Source of the DNA: Cordilura impudica
Lineage: Eukaryota > Arthropoda > Insecta > Diptera > Scathophagidae
Length of the DNA: 64,000 nt
Reading direction: 5' to 3'
Assembly (NCBI GenBank): GCA_963682025.1
Contig: OY821520.1
Coordinates: forward strand, 797,001 to 861,000
Part shown: piece by piece, positions 11,816 through 23,599 of the stretch
Numbering within the stretch: position 1 is the stretch's first letter
Layout: each line of letters begins with the position of its first letter
The notes under the pieces: model-generated
The model's database searches: none
Seen by the model: only the letters and a program-made list of their open reading frames with translations
What the model was told of the DNA's origin: nothing
Made by a program: the position numbers and the translations under genes

Positions 11816-13432
11816 GAAAATTGTAAACCTTAGTTTACATTAAAATTGAGACCTAACCAGCCGTTTTTTAGAAAAATTTTTGCCAAAAGCTAAAAATTAA
11901 ATAACAATTAATTACATATTGGTCTAACAAAATATACATAAAATGGTAGAAGTTTCAAAACATGTACATAGGTGACATTGAAGATAATATAAAGCGAGCG
12001 ATTATAAAAACTCAAAGAATCTCAACCATTATAAGTAATGGCATCTTCACCGATTGACCTGAAATTTTTTTTGGCGTTTTTTATTAATATCCATCAAATT
12101 GGTGGGTGAGACAGCAAGAAATTCAACTATTACTTTATTACATAAAGTAATTTTATAACAAAATTGGTTAAAAGCTGTTTTAATTTATATTCGCGGGCAA
12201 TAAGCAGATAATTGCACCAAAGATATATCACAATGGATTATTTTGATCCCAGGAGCACTGAAGGGTTAAATAAATAAAAATTATTCGAATTATTTTTTCT
12301 TAAATTCTTAGATAGTGGTTTCATCGAGTTTAATAGAAAAACTCGTTTTCGGTAATCTTTATTTAGAAATATATAAAAACAAAAGCTGGCCTTTGCAAAT
12401 GATGGGTTAACGTCCTCGGATTTATCCCAGATTTTAGGGACGGAAGATATACATATTTGGTTATAATATTTTAATTAACGCTTTTGAAAATTCAACAGTA
12501 TTTGCAAAATATCTGAATTTTTTGAATAAATGGTCTTTTATTAGCTTGGTCATATGTGGCCCCAATTCCAAAAGGGTTAATGGAGTCATATTATTTTTTT
12601 CCGAAACCCTAGGCTATTAAGATAAAATATAACATTTAAAAGTAGAAAAGTGATAAATTTTTGATACAAAGTATTTAGAAAGAGTACATTTACAGAATAT
12701 TTCACAAAAATCCAATTTTTCTCGAAATCTGCAAAAATAAAATCCTTGTCAAAAAAATTCTGGCAGAGGGATTTACTTAAAAATTCACACAGTTAATCTG
12801 CAATATGTATTTAAAAAAACCTTAAAGTGATAGATTCATTTTTTTAAATTTTGTTTAAGAAAATTTTTTCAAACTTGAAAAGGGAGTTTTAAAAATTTTA
12901 TCAAAAAAATTTCCAATTTTCGGTCTCAATGCGCAATAGGTTAACAACGTGGTACTAAAACAATACTTCATATTTGAGTACTTATAAGTATAGAGACCAA
13001 AAAAGAATGATGGCTTTAATCAATTTCTCAAAGTTGAAAAAATGCCATCAAATTTAATGACCTAGTTTTTTTTTGGCACAAAAGTGGTCTGGGGCATTTG
13101 CTATTTCTTGGCGAGGTTTTATTCGAATTTTGATGTTTTATAGCCTTTTGAAGGGATAATTTAATACTGATCCTGAATTATATAACTTGTCGGAAAAATT
13201 AAACTATAGAACGAAATTTTCGTAAAATCTGAAAAAAAAAGTCATATTTTCCCCATATAAACACACTTGAAATTTTCAATCGCTTTGCGCCACAACTAAA
13301 CGTTTTTTGATTGGCCCAAAACTTTGTATTTCTCAGTTTTTTTTGCTATTCGCATATTTCTAGGGTGTGAGACCGACAGTTTGAACACTTTTTTTCCCCT
13401 CCATATAACGAAGGGCCACCCTAGTACTACAT

Positions 13433-13904
13433 GTATGTAGCTTAAAAATTAAAAGTTTTTTTGTTTCCTTAACTAGCAAAACTTCTGTCATTTAAATTTT
13501 AGCTAATTTTAACGTATTCACTGAAATGAAAGATGTCAATAATCTTCATAGATCTTCATCATTCCCATATTTATTTTTTTTATTTGAAACTCATACCACT
13601 ATCAAAATAAGCCTGTTAATAACGCATATCCTTTAAAATAAGTTACTTTGATTATTTTTTAATTAAAAAAATATAAATGTCTCAATTGTGGTTATTTCAA
13701 CCTTTACCAAGAGGGTGTGTCATTTTCACACTACAAGTGTAATAAATAATAAGATAAGATGCGTGACAAACTGTAGTTGTTGGGTTGAAACTTTTCAATA
13801 CAGATATGAATGAATTATAGATGGCCGGCCACTACATTGATTATGTAAAAAAGTATTAATAGTCATACATAAAAGCATTCTAATATGAATATTATTCTTT
13901 GCAG
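13433..13904 (+). other. 3' end of an intron of the integrin alpha gene
   Basis: No repeat ends were recognised. The stretch finishes in a pyrimidine-rich tract and TTTGCAG, a normal acceptor for the exon starting at 13905. The earlier integrin exons are not visible anywhere in 1-13,884, so this intron probably starts upstream of the window. Confidence 0.5.
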
Positions 13905-15295
13905 AGCTCACGAAGATTACGGCTTTTGTCAAGTGGGTACATCTGGAGCTCTATTGGATGACAATACAATGGTATTAGGTACCCCCGGACCGTTTACATG
14001 GCGTGGCACAGTATTTGTTACAGAAATCGGTGGTGAATACTTGGAACGTGATAAGAATATGTATTATGGCGATCATTCCGATACATCTTCGCCAGTGGAT
14101 AAGTACAGTTATTTAGGAATGGCTGTAACTGGTGGCCGTTATTTTGGTGAACGCATGTCATATGCAGCTGGTGCACCACGTTCAAATGGTCATGGACAAG
14201 TAATAATATTTGATAAGGATAATAGAAATCCAATACCAGTGCACATGATTATTGAAGGTGAACAATTTGCCTCGAGCTTTGGTTATGAATTAACCACGGC
14301 TGATGTTAACGGGGATCAAAAACCTGACCTAATAGTGGCGGCGCCATTCTACTTCAATAAAACTGAAGGAGGGGCAGTTTACATTTATCAAAATGCTAAG
14401 GATAGTTTACCATATAAGCCCACACTCAAACTGGCAGGCGCCTTTGAAAGTCGCTTTGGTTTGGCTTTAGCAAATATTGGTGATATTAACAAAGACAATT
14501 GTGAAGACTTGGCTATAGGCGCTCCATATGAAGATGATGGCGTAGTATATATTTATTTGGGTAGCAGAATTGGTTTGAATACCAAGCCTTCACAACGCAT
14601 ACAATCCTCTGATTTAGGTATATTACCTAGAGCTATTAAAACGTTTGGAAGTTCCATAACGGGCGGCACAGATTTGGATGGCAATTCTTATCCAGACATT
14701 GTAATTGGGGCGTACAATTCATCGGCTGTAGTGGCATTACTATCTCGCCCTATAATTAGTATACAAACGGATTGGAGAAGCAATGAAATGAAAAATATCG
14801 ATCCCACCAAACCAGGCTGTATTACTGATGCATTTACCAATTTGACTTGTTTCACATTTGAAGCTTGCTGTTCTATAGATCCCTATGAACAGACATCAGC
14901 CAATAAGGATTTAAAGCTTATGTATACTGTGGAAGCTGAAACTTTTGCTTCTAATAAGAAATTTTCTCGCGTGTTTTTCGATCGTGATAACAAGAGAAGC
15001 AACGTTATCAAACGTGTCGTTACTGTTCGCACTGACGGTCGCTTTTTCTGTCAGAGAGTAACAGGTTATATAAAAGAAAATACTCGTGATATTCAAAGTC
15101 CCCTTAAAATTAGATTGAATTATACTTTGGTAGAATCAACATTGCCAGATTCTGCTTTAAAGTCCTTAAATCCCATATTGGATCAGACACAAGCTAACAT
15201 CGAGTTCGAGGGCACTTTCCAAAAAGATTGTGGAGATGATGACGTTTGTGAGAGCAACTTATTGTTAAATGCCAAAATTGATTTAAATATGGAGA
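13905..15295 (+). CDS. mew: Integrin alpha-PS1-like, exon A (beta-propeller to thigh/calf)
   Basis: First visible exon of an integrin alpha chain, the cell-surface receptor subunit that pairs with a beta-PS chain to bind laminin-type matrix. It opens in the third propeller blade (HEDYGFCQVGTSGALL, then LGTPGPFTWRGTVFV). Blades with calcium-binding loops follow: DVNGDQKPD, DINKDNCED and DLDGNSYPD, each with an FG-GAP type AAP/GAP partner (IVAAPFY, AIGAPYE, VIGAYNS). The exon then enters the thigh and calf modules (CCSIDPYEQTS; CGDDDVCESNL). It starts after TTTGCAG and ends before GTAAG. About 200 N-terminal residues, including the signal peptide and blades 1-2, are missing and must lie upstream. 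The assignment to the alpha-PS1 (mew) type rather than PS2 or PS3 rests on the laminin-receptor-like thigh and the cytoplasmic tail in the last exon. Confidence 0.88.
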
Positions 15296-15360
15296 GTAAG
15301 TTTTTCAATAGATTTCATTTTCTCTTAACCTTTTAAATTTTCTTTGTTCATTTATTTCAG

Positions 15361-15503
15361 ATGCAAATTATGCATTAATTTTGGGTGAACAAGAAGAAAT
15401 TCGTGTTAACATCAATGTTTCCAATTCCGCAGATTCGGCTTATGAGACTCAATTGTTCATAATACACCAAAAGAGTGTATCCTACATAGCAGCTCTAAAA
15501 ACG
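15361..15503 (+). CDS. mew: Integrin alpha-PS1-like, exon B (calf)
   Basis: This 143-nt exon lies between TTATTTCAG and GTAAGC and keeps the frame of exon A. It encodes a calf-domain beta-sandwich segment with NYALILGEQEEIRVNINVSN and ETQLFIIHQ. The introns on either side are 65 and 75 bases long, typical short fly introns. Confidence 0.85.
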
Positions 15504-15578
15504 GTAAGCAAATAAAAGTAGATTCATTGCTATATACGAACAGTTGATGCATTTTTGTGTTTAAATTGACTTATTTAG

Positions 15579-15923
15579 AGTACAGCTATCTGTAATCGCT
15601 ATAATGATACAGTCGTGGCTTGCAGTTTAGGAAATCCGATGCGCCGTGGCACCACTGCCCAAGTTTCAATACGTTTCGATCCCAGTGGCCTTGAATTAGA
15701 TGAGCGTCAATTGAGTTTTGATATTTTTGCTAATACTACTTCAAAGCTGATTGGGGAACGTAAACCAGAAATGAAATTGGATGTCCATGTCGTAAAGAGA
15801 GCTGAATTAAGCTTACAAGGTTGGGCTAGACCTGAACAGAGTTTTTATAGTGGTGAAGTTAAGCTGGACAACTCCATGATGCAAATGGAAGATGTTGGTT
15901 CACAATTAATGCATACATATCAG
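15579..15923 (+). CDS. mew: Integrin alpha-PS1-like, exon C (calf)
   Basis: A 345-nt, phase-0 exon between TTATTTAG and GTAAGA. It contains the conserved paired cysteines and the LGNP motif of the calf-1/calf-2 border (STAICNRYNDTVVACSLGNP), followed by RFDPSGLELDE and a strand-rich calf-2 segment ending HTYQ. Confidence 0.87.
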
Positions 15924-16500
15924 GTAAGATCCAACGTAAAAGTTTTAATAAACAAAAATAACTGCAATATAATCTTTTTAAACACATAACTTTCCAAGAA
16001 ACTTTTTTAAAAATCAAAATGTGTATATACCTTCACCAAAAATGCAAAAAAAATAACATCACTTTTTGGTATTTTACATGAGAAACAATAAATGTTTAAA
16101 AATTAAAAAAGTATTTAAGATTTTTAAAACTATTTTTGGCATTATGGTAAAATTTATACTAGGAAATACATTTCCGAAAAAAAAATTGTTTCTTTTAAGA
16201 ATTTTACAATTTATGTGTGTTACGTTATTTTGCATTTGTATTTTCTGAAACAAAACAACGTATCATCAGTTCTAATGATTTATCATATGTTAATTAAAAC
16301 AAACATATTAACTATTAAATGGTTTTGAAATAAAACTATTTTAGGGCTTTATTAAGAAATAAAGATGTTTTGGAGTATATTTGTGATAAAATTTTTAGTT
16401 ATTTTTTTTTCTTTAACCCAAAGTAGATAATTCATTAACAAAAATATAATTTAAAGTTTAGATAATAAAAAAAATGAATTATTAAATAATATAAACCTTA

Positions 16501-17609
16501 GAGTGACTCACTCTGTATGGAGAAAAAATAGTGAAAAAAGTTCCCCCCTAGAAATCTACCTTGGTTTGTTTTATAACGACTCCCAAAATATTTGTGGTTT
16601 AGCGTTAACCCATTCCAAGCTGGACCATTTTTAAAAAGGCCTTTTTTTTAGTTTTTTGAAAATGTTTTCATTTTTTCCAGGTCAACATATCCAATATGAG
16701 TATAACAAGACGTGTTCAACGGTATATAGAACATGTCCAAGCATGTTCTAAATGTTGTGACGTTCAAGAAAGTATGTAATTGTTGATGGGTTTTGTATTA
16801 AAATGAGTTAATTAGAAAATCAAATCAACATTGAAAATAACATAAATTACACCAAAAATACCATAAAAAAAATAACATATCGCACCTGTACCTCTAAAGT
16901 TAGTCAAGTCAAAATTTTTCAATTTTCACTTTTTGCAAGAAAACGATACCCAGTGTTCATATCTATCCACTGTAAAAATCTTACATCGGTTTTTCTAGTC
17001 TTTCGCAAAAAAATACAGTTGTAACCCGATTTGTGTTATAAGAGTAGCTTCTTTACAATCCAATAAAAAAACCTATTTTGAGTTACACCCAAAAAACAAC
17101 TACTGTTGTATACTTATTATTCGCAATTTTTTGCAATGAAACAACTGTTTTTAAATTTTGTAGTAAATTTAAATAAAAAACGTTTTTGGCCTCTACCGAA
17201 AATTTGTAAATTTTGAGTTGACTCACTTTAGAGGTACAGGTGCGATATGTAAATTTATTTATTTTCTACTTGTATAAACTTTATGTCATCCAAAGTTTCA
17301 AAAATTGATTTATGCACCATGCACTTATTTTGAAGCATTTGAGTTTGACAAAAATTAAAATAAATATCACAACAGTTAGCACATGCTTGGACATGTTCTA
17401 TATACCTATCATGTCATACCCATATTGGATTGGTGATCTAGAAAAAATGAAAACATTTTCAAAAAACTAAAAAACGTACCTTGTTTAAACCAGTCCAGCT
17501 CGGAATGGGTTAACGCTAGATCAGAAATATTTTGAGAATCGTTATAGAACAATCCCAGGTAGATTTCTCGGGGGGCACTTTTTTCACTTTTTTTTTTTGT
17601 GAGTCGCTC
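16501..17609. mobile_element. Palindromic element F3 in integrin intron
   Basis: Left end GAGTGACTCAC pairs with right end GTGAGTCGCTC. Long diverged arms continue inward: AGAAATCTACC at 16548-16560 against GGTAGATTTCT near 17555, AACCCATTCC against GGAATGGGTT, and ACATGTCCAAGCATG against its complement near 17390. The inner part is occupied by another MITE (16876-17249). No clear target duplication was seen, so the outermost ends are uncertain. Confidence 0.7.
16876..17249. mobile_element. Nested MITE, family P2 (TAA target duplication)
   Basis: CATATCGCACCTGTACCTC at the left pairs with GAGGTACAGGTGCGATATG at the right, flanked by TAA on both sides (16873-16875, 17250-17252). It sits inside the centre of F3, so it is younger. 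A truncated relative starting CATATCGCACCTTAAATAC lies near 29072. The TWA-type duplication again suggests PIF/Harbinger. Confidence 0.75.
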
Positions 17610-18106
17610 ATTTGTTTTAATATAAATTTTCAGTTAATTTTAACAACAAAATATTTTGAGTGCATGTTTACTTATGTACTATTTCCTACTTTTTTTTAAT
17701 AAAATATTTAAATGTTTCATTTAGAAACGAAGGGTTTCCCACTTGCTAAAACAAAATATAAACAAATATCATATTTGATTGATTTTGAGTTTGTAACTGC
17801 TAAAAAAATCAACTATCTGTAAAATCAATTAAGACAGCAGAAAAATTAAATGCAGCGTGGCTAAAATTTGAATTCAGAATCTATTTGAAAGCTCTAAAAC
17901 ACATTTTTTTTAGTGTGAAATATTTTTTAATTATATTGAGAATTATTATTATATTGAGAATTATTAATTTTGCACCATTGAATTATAAAATATTTCAGAT
18001 AATGCAAAGAATATTTTTCAAAAATTTTGGAACTTCGGAGAACTTTGATATCTTCAAAATAGTAGAAAAATTTTAATCGATTATTCATGGGATAAATTAT
18101 ATTTAA

Positions 18107-18398
18107 CAGAGTTCAGAAAAAAACACACACTGAATAAAAAAACTCGTACATATATGTAAACAAATATAGCTCAGACAACAAACACATATTTTTATTTGCA
18201 TATCAATTATGTGTGTTTCTAAATATTCTACGGTGCCGAACACAATCATGACTGTGTTTTGTTTTAATATTTCGTTATCTACACGAACTTTTTTCTATCA
18301 CGTATTTTTTGTTTTGAACACACATCAACCACACAGATTCGAGTATAGCTTTATTTTAAGTTTATTTTCTTGCACGTGTACTGCAAAAAAAACATTAG
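18107..18398 (+). mobile_element. Foldback element F1, copy c (one end only)
   Basis: It starts CAGAGTTCAGAAAA like copies a and b and follows the left arm through CTGTGTTTTGTTTTAATATT. It stops near GTGTACTGCAAAAAAAAC, with no matching right end before the exon at 18559. Truncation or decay has removed most of it. Confidence 0.75.
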
Positions 18399-18558
18399 AT
18401 TAATCAATGTTAACATGGACACATACGAGTATATACGCTTATGATGGGCCTTCAGAAAAAAAATTTTTTTTGGAACATCACAATTCAAAAATAAAGGAGA
18501 AAAGCTCATATAAACTTAGTAGTTTTAATAGAAATTTCTTTTATTTCTTTTTTCACAG

Positions 18559-19224
18559 ATCTACAATGAAGGCCCATGGAAGGCGCCTAAAGTACAATTA
18601 ACCATTTATTGGCCATATCAAGTGTACAGTGAAAAGGATAAACGTGATAAATGGTTACTTTACTTGGAAGAAATTCCAGTCATTGATAACGTGCGTCAAG
18701 GAGAATGTTTTGTATCAACTGAATACATAAATCCGCTCAAACTAACTACCAAAGCCAAATCAAATCTTATAATTGACGAACTTTTATTAGGCCCAGCATC
18801 CTATATGATGAGACCAATGAATAAATCGCTTTTAGCCCACAAAACTTTCATGGAAAAATCATCGTATAGTAAACCAGTAAATACAGACGAGTCGTCCGCA
18901 TTGAATCGTCTAAGAAGAGATACTTTAACCAGAATCATTCGGCCGGAAAGGTTTATGGATACGAGAGATCATAAGAATAAAAAGCGTGATATTGTCGAGT
19001 TGGATTGTAATAAGGCAACTGCTAATTGTATAAAAATTCAATGTGAGATCTACAATATGCCACCAAACACTGAAGCTTATGTTCATGTTAAAGCTAGGTT
19101 ATGGAACTCTACACTGGTCTCCGAACATCCGAGAGCAGATGCGGTAAGAATTATATCAACTGCCCAAGTTCAAATTCCGTTAGAGTTTAGAGTAGAACAA
19201 ACTCAAACTGCAGAGCCATTAATG
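18559..19224 (+). CDS. mew: Integrin alpha-PS1-like, exon D (calf-2, chain cleavage site)
   Basis: A 666-nt phase-0 exon between TTTTTCACAG and GTAAGT. It begins IYNEGPWKAPKVQLTIYWP, a conserved calf-2 strand. Near 18905-18920 it encodes RLRR followed by D, a furin-type site where the precursor is cut into heavy and light chains. A second basic site, KNKKRD, lies near 18970-18990. It is followed by DCNKATANCIKIQCEIYNM, whose cysteines are typical of the light-chain stalk. The cleaved architecture matches laminin-type alpha chains. Confidence 0.88.
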
Positions 19225-19299
19225 GTAAGTAAACACTGGTGAATGGAATTAGCAAATACATTTTATGCCTAATATTAACATATTGTAAACATATCGCAG

Positions 19300-19539
19300 G
19301 TGGAAACAAGGGCATATCCAGAGCTAATTGATCAACAACGGGATACGTCAACGCCGCTTTGGATAATAATTTTAGCCATTATCGGCGGTTTACTACTACT
19401 GGCTTTATTCACATATGCAATGTGGAAATGTGGTTTCTTTAAGAGAAGAAGGCCTGATCCTACTTTAAGTGGCAATTTGGAGAAAATTAATGAAGAAAAA
19501 CCCTTCCTAAATTCTAAAAATAATCATCGTGTTTTCTAA
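19300..19539 (+). CDS. mew: Integrin alpha-PS1-like, exon E (TM and tail)
   Basis: The last exon starts after ATATCGCAG. It encodes an extracellular stub, a transmembrane helix (TPLWIIILAIIGGLLLLALF) and the invariant membrane-proximal alpha-integrin motif KCGFFKRRR, which clasps the beta tail and controls activation. The remaining tail includes PTLSGNLEKINEEKPFL and ends HRVF, then TAA. The five exons visible here total about 2.8 kb, or about 930 residues. From memory, the tail resembles Drosophila alpha-PS1 rather than alpha-PS2. An open frame continues past the stop (see 19540-19797). Confidence 0.9.
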   Translation: METRAYPELIDQQRDTSTPLWIIILAIIGGLLLLALFTYAMWKCGFFKRRRPDPTLSGNLEKINEEKPFLNSKNNHRVF

Positions 19540-19797
19540 CAACAAGGAACTGTTGGGTGGGATCTATTACAGCAGCATAAGCACTCAAAGCCTAAGTCAC
19601 CCAAGAAGTTATTTGGCAAAGCTAATACTAGTGATACTAATGCTAAATATAAACAGCATTTCAATACAAACAATAGTAATAATAATAATAATAATAACAA
19701 CAACAACAATAACAACACTGCCAGCTGCAACTACAATGGTTGTGATAACAACAATTGGGAGGGAACATGTGTGATTGATTGGGGGTCTTTGCGCTAG
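19540..19797 (+). other. In-frame open extension after the integrin stop codon
   Basis: Directly after TAA, in the same frame, 85 sense codons run to the next stop (TAG, 19795-19797). The encoded segment starts QQGTVGWDLLQQHKH and has a lysine-rich part (SKPKSPKKLFGK) and an asparagine run from (AAT/AAC)n at about 19674-19715. It ends CDNNNWEGTCVIDWGSLR. The stop context is TAA CAA; a C right after the stop and a CAA codon favour readthrough in known cases. It may equally be 3' UTR that happens to be open. Confidence 0.4.
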
Positions 19798-21620
19798 ACG
19801 ATTTTTTTAAAGGGAAAACTGAACGTTTTTTTTTTTAATTTCCGTGCCATTTTTTATAAAAGGTTTTATACTTAATATTTGCATTGTAATGTTTACATGT
19901 ATGTAAGATAAGTTAAGTCTATATTAGAAGTGAGAATTTTTTTTAAAAAATACATTTTAGTCTTAATATTTAATTTTGGTTTCAATAATGCGGCCTTATC
20001 AAGTTAGTTTTTTTTAGTATAAAGTTGATTTAACGTCTACGTGTACACTATAAACGAGTATGGCCTAAGAACGGTCAATTTAAAATACATACAAATGTAA
20101 AAAAATATATTAATGTTTCTTATGTTGAAAATATTTACACGTTTGTAGTTATTTCCCTTACTTTTTTGCATTATTATTAATTTATTTTTCTAAATTAAAA
20201 AAAAAAATTCGAGTAAAAGTTATTTGTACATTTTAAACTGTAAAAGTATAATAGGAATTTAAAGATACCCTTTTTTGTTTTAGAATACTGCACAATATTA
20301 ATACTGGGTGTCTTTAGGTGATGTCAGTTGGTTTTTATGCCGTAACTATTTTAAATTTTTAAAATTCTGATTCATTATTTTGTTATTTCTTGGTAAGATT
20401 GTAAAATTTGGTAAAATTAACTGATTTCACCGAAAACTGCCGTGTAAAAAGATATTCCAATAGGTTAAAACAACAGCATTTCGATAAATTCTAAATTATA
20501 TTTAAATTTAACTGAATTTATTTAACAATTGTTAGAAAAAGTTGAAATTTTCAAATAATAAAATTTGTTAAGAAATCATTCTGAATTAAAGCTATTAATG
20601 ACAAGTATTAAAAAAAATAACATTTATCTACAATATTGTCTAAATTGCTTTAAGCCAGCCTGTTTTATACTAAGAGAACATGTTATGTGTGAAAAAATAT
20701 TTTTTATTAAAACTTAAGAGAAAAAACTCGAACTACTTTTTAAATGCATTAATCGTAATTAAAATCAAAATTAAAAACGATAAACGTTAATTAATTCATC
20801 ATTCGTTATTAAAAAGTCTTTGCCATTATGTCATCACTATGTAACCAAAAATCTTGATTTTCGCTTTTATCTACATAAAAATTCATCATTTTGTTCATAG
20901 AAATAACTAATTAGTATAGCTTTCCGTACTTTTGAGTTAAAAATATTCCTAATAAAATCGAATTGGCATTCGGCCGAATCCGAAAATAAATTATTATATT
21001 TATTCATAAAAAATGTATATTTGTTTGTTATGGAGATCAATTAGCATATTTTCTAAATTTTTGAAAAATTCTACTTATTAATATATTGCATAAAATATCT
21101 AAACAATTAATTCCAATTTTTCATATAATTACTGCCTGGCCAGTGGGCCAGACACTAGTTTGATAAGAATTTTTTACTTAGCAATTATGATGTTTAGAAA
21201 ATGTGCTTTCGACTTCTCCTCATAACCCTTCCAAAAGTAATTTAGTTCTAACGTATTTTTATTTTTCGATATATTTAGTTTATTTTTGTTTTCATTTTGA
21301 TTTAATAGAGCAGCATTTTTCTCAACATTTTGATGAAAAAACCACAAATTATCATATTTTTTGTAAATATTTAGTTGTTAAGATATTGTACGAATATGTT
21401 TGTATTCTTTTTTTACATAGTAATTTATTTAATTTTTATCTATTTAATTATAGCAATATGTTTTATATAAAACGGAAAGGCACCATATTTGTTGCTTTTT
21501 ATGTATTTTTTAAGCACTGATTTAATTCGAAAATAAATTTGCATACAAATGTTTACTTGTTTGTACATGATAAAAATAAAAAAACTAAATAAAATATAAA
21601 ACACTATCGTATTTGTAAAA
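19798..21620 (+). other. Integrin 3' UTR and AT-rich intergenic sequence
   Basis: There is no further gene. Several AATAAA-like signals occur (for example near 21535 and 21590), but I cannot say which one ends the integrin mRNA. The short open frames here are extremely AT-rich and have no recognisable motif. Confidence 0.45.
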
Positions 21621-21708
21621 CAAGTAAGAAAATTATAGTCGGTCTAGACCGACTATACGATACCCTATAGCATGTGTTTTAAGACCCTATCTGTTAGGCC
21701 CAACTATT

Positions 21709-23599
21709 TTTTTTTTTTTTTTGTTATTCATCTTTATTTATTGAATCTTCACATAGGTTTTTGAACTAACAATAAGTTATTCAAATCTTAAAACTAAATT
21801 CAGCCAGTGCCAGACAAAATTTCATTTATTCTTAATACATATGTAAACTAATGAAAAAAAAAATGTATCAATCCATTTCTCATCCAATGAGATCAGCAGT
21901 CTCCCTCCTTCTTAAACGTTGGTGGATACTATTGTTGATTAGTTTACGTGCTAGAGGATTCGGGTGAGACTCTAGCTTTTTCAAATAGTATGCACTATAT
22001 CTAGTGATTTCGTACTTTCCAAGAGAAACATTTAAGTCTCTGTTCAAATGTGAGTGTCTTACGTACCATGGTGCGTGCGCCTGTAATTATTCTCAAAATC
22101 TTGTTTTGGCATATTTGTATTCTTTCTGTGTTTGAAGCTGAGGCTGTTCCCCATCGAGTTATAAATCAAGAGCTTACAATCGAGACTTAGCTTTGAGTTC
22201 CTGCCAATTAGCCATGTGAAATGGACTAATTTCAATTTTATTTGTGTCAATTTAGTGTCTATATGGCTGGTATAGACTGGTTCCTAATTCGAATTTGAGG
22301 GCAAGTCTCCCTTCTTAGGGTAAAAGTTACGATGATACACTTTTTTTAATCTTCCACATATCTAGCCAATCATCCAGCTGTTCAATATGCTTTAAATTGC
22401 AGTATCATCCGCAAAAGTCGACGCAAGTGTGTTTTCATTTGTTGGCATGTCTGATATGTAAACGATGTACAGAACCGGGCCCAAGATACTACCTTGTGGT
22501 ACACCAGCATGAACTGTCAGTGGAGGGCTCACAAAGCTTTTCTCTCTTATAGAGAATTTTCTATTAATTATATAGCTCTCCATTAACTTATGTGGTAACA
22601 ACTGCTTAACTTTATAGAGGAGTCCCTCGTGCCAAACTCGGCCGAAGTCTTGCGAGACGTCTATAAAAAGTGCAGAGCAGTACTTTTTCTCTTCAAAAGC
22701 TTTTCTTATGGCACTTACAATTCTGTGAACTTGCTCAGTGGTGCTGTGTTTTCGTCTGAAACCAAATTGATGTGCCTGGAATGTCTAATGGTCTATACGA
22801 ATCGACCTTTGTGTGATCTTTACCTGGTTTAGGTGTCATTGTAACGAGTGAAACTTTCCATTCTGGGGGAAAATATTCAATGCTTTTCGGGGTAACTCCA
22901 AAAGCATTTCATTACTGATCCCATCGATCCCCGATGCCTTTTCGACGTCTCGAATCTCAAAACGAAGGGACACTGCTCTATGCTGTGAAGTAACAGGTGG
23001 CAACTCATCAATAGAACTAGATCTCCCTTCTCTTTGTCATTCCTATTCATCTTCCACTTTCCTTTCTTAGAGTAGGCTTACAGACAACAGGTCTTTTAAG
23101 ATTTTTTGTAGCACGCCACAAAGAGTAATCAGTTTTTCTGTTGGATCCAGTTTTTCAAGATAACTATTAAATTTAGCGTTTCTTTGTGTTTCAAGCAGTT
23201 TCCGTAGGTTTTTCTTGCATTCTTTCAAATATTGCTTAAGTTGAGGAGATCTGAGCAGTTGCCACTCTCTTCTAATTCTTATATTTTCACCTAATAGCCT
23301 TTCAACATCTACAGAAGGTAGTTCTATATGGCCTGGTAAGACGAGGAGGTTTAGTAGCAAGTTGAGCAGCTAGTTTGAGATTTTGTTCGAAGTTAACGAT
23401 CGAGAGGTCAATATCATCTGGTGTTCTTAGCGGAAAGCTTTCTGTGCAATGGGTACGAAACTTTTTGTATTTTAGCCAATCAATATTACTTAAAAGCGTT
23501 AAACCACTAGAAGGGGACACAATTTTTTGGTGTTCGAAATAGTAACAATAACGGGTGTGTGGTCAGACGAGAGTTCCAATGAAGATTCTACATGCACAA
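21709..23599 (-). pseudogene. Jockey-like LINE fragment 1
   Basis: The element reads on the - strand; its 3' poly(A) appears as the T run at 21709-21722. The reverse-transcriptase core is visible at 22392-22601: VPQGSILGPVLY, then FADDTAI, the (Y/F)xDD catalytic box. A thumb fragment lies at 22059-22250 (WLIGRNSKLSLDCKLLIY) and endonuclease-RT linker pieces at 23067-23520. Frameshifts and internal deletions relative to fragment 2 make it dead. It stops at CATGCACAAGTTT, where the I-like fragment begins. Confidence 0.8.

Larger units (their letters stand above)
9681..13423. mobile_element. Large palindromic (foldback) element F2, 3.7 kb
   Basis: The left end TAGGGTGGCCCTTAAT pairs with the right end GGGCCACCCTA. 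GTACTACAT flanks both sides (9672-9680 and 13424-13432). The arms match in inverted orientation over about 1.1-1.2 kb each (for example 9712-9790 against 13300-13390, and 11230-11310 against 12555-12625). The centre at about 11550-12170 is non-palindromic. The left arm is longer because element F1 copy b inserted at 10238-11034. No transposase frame was found. The TAGGG ends resemble those of the elements at 48378 and 59620. Confidence 0.85.
15924..18558 (+). other. Integrin alpha intron 3 (2.6 kb) filled with MITEs
   Basis: It has GTAAGA at the donor and TTTTTTCACAG at the acceptor. It holds a palindromic element (16501-17609) with a second MITE nested in it, and a truncated F1 foldback end (18107-18398). 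The small open frames in it are not conserved in any recognisable way. Confidence 0.75.

Noticed and set aside
19536..19730. ORF on the - strand with a long Leu run
   Set aside because: It is the complement of the AAT/AAC microsatellite after the integrin stop; no other support.
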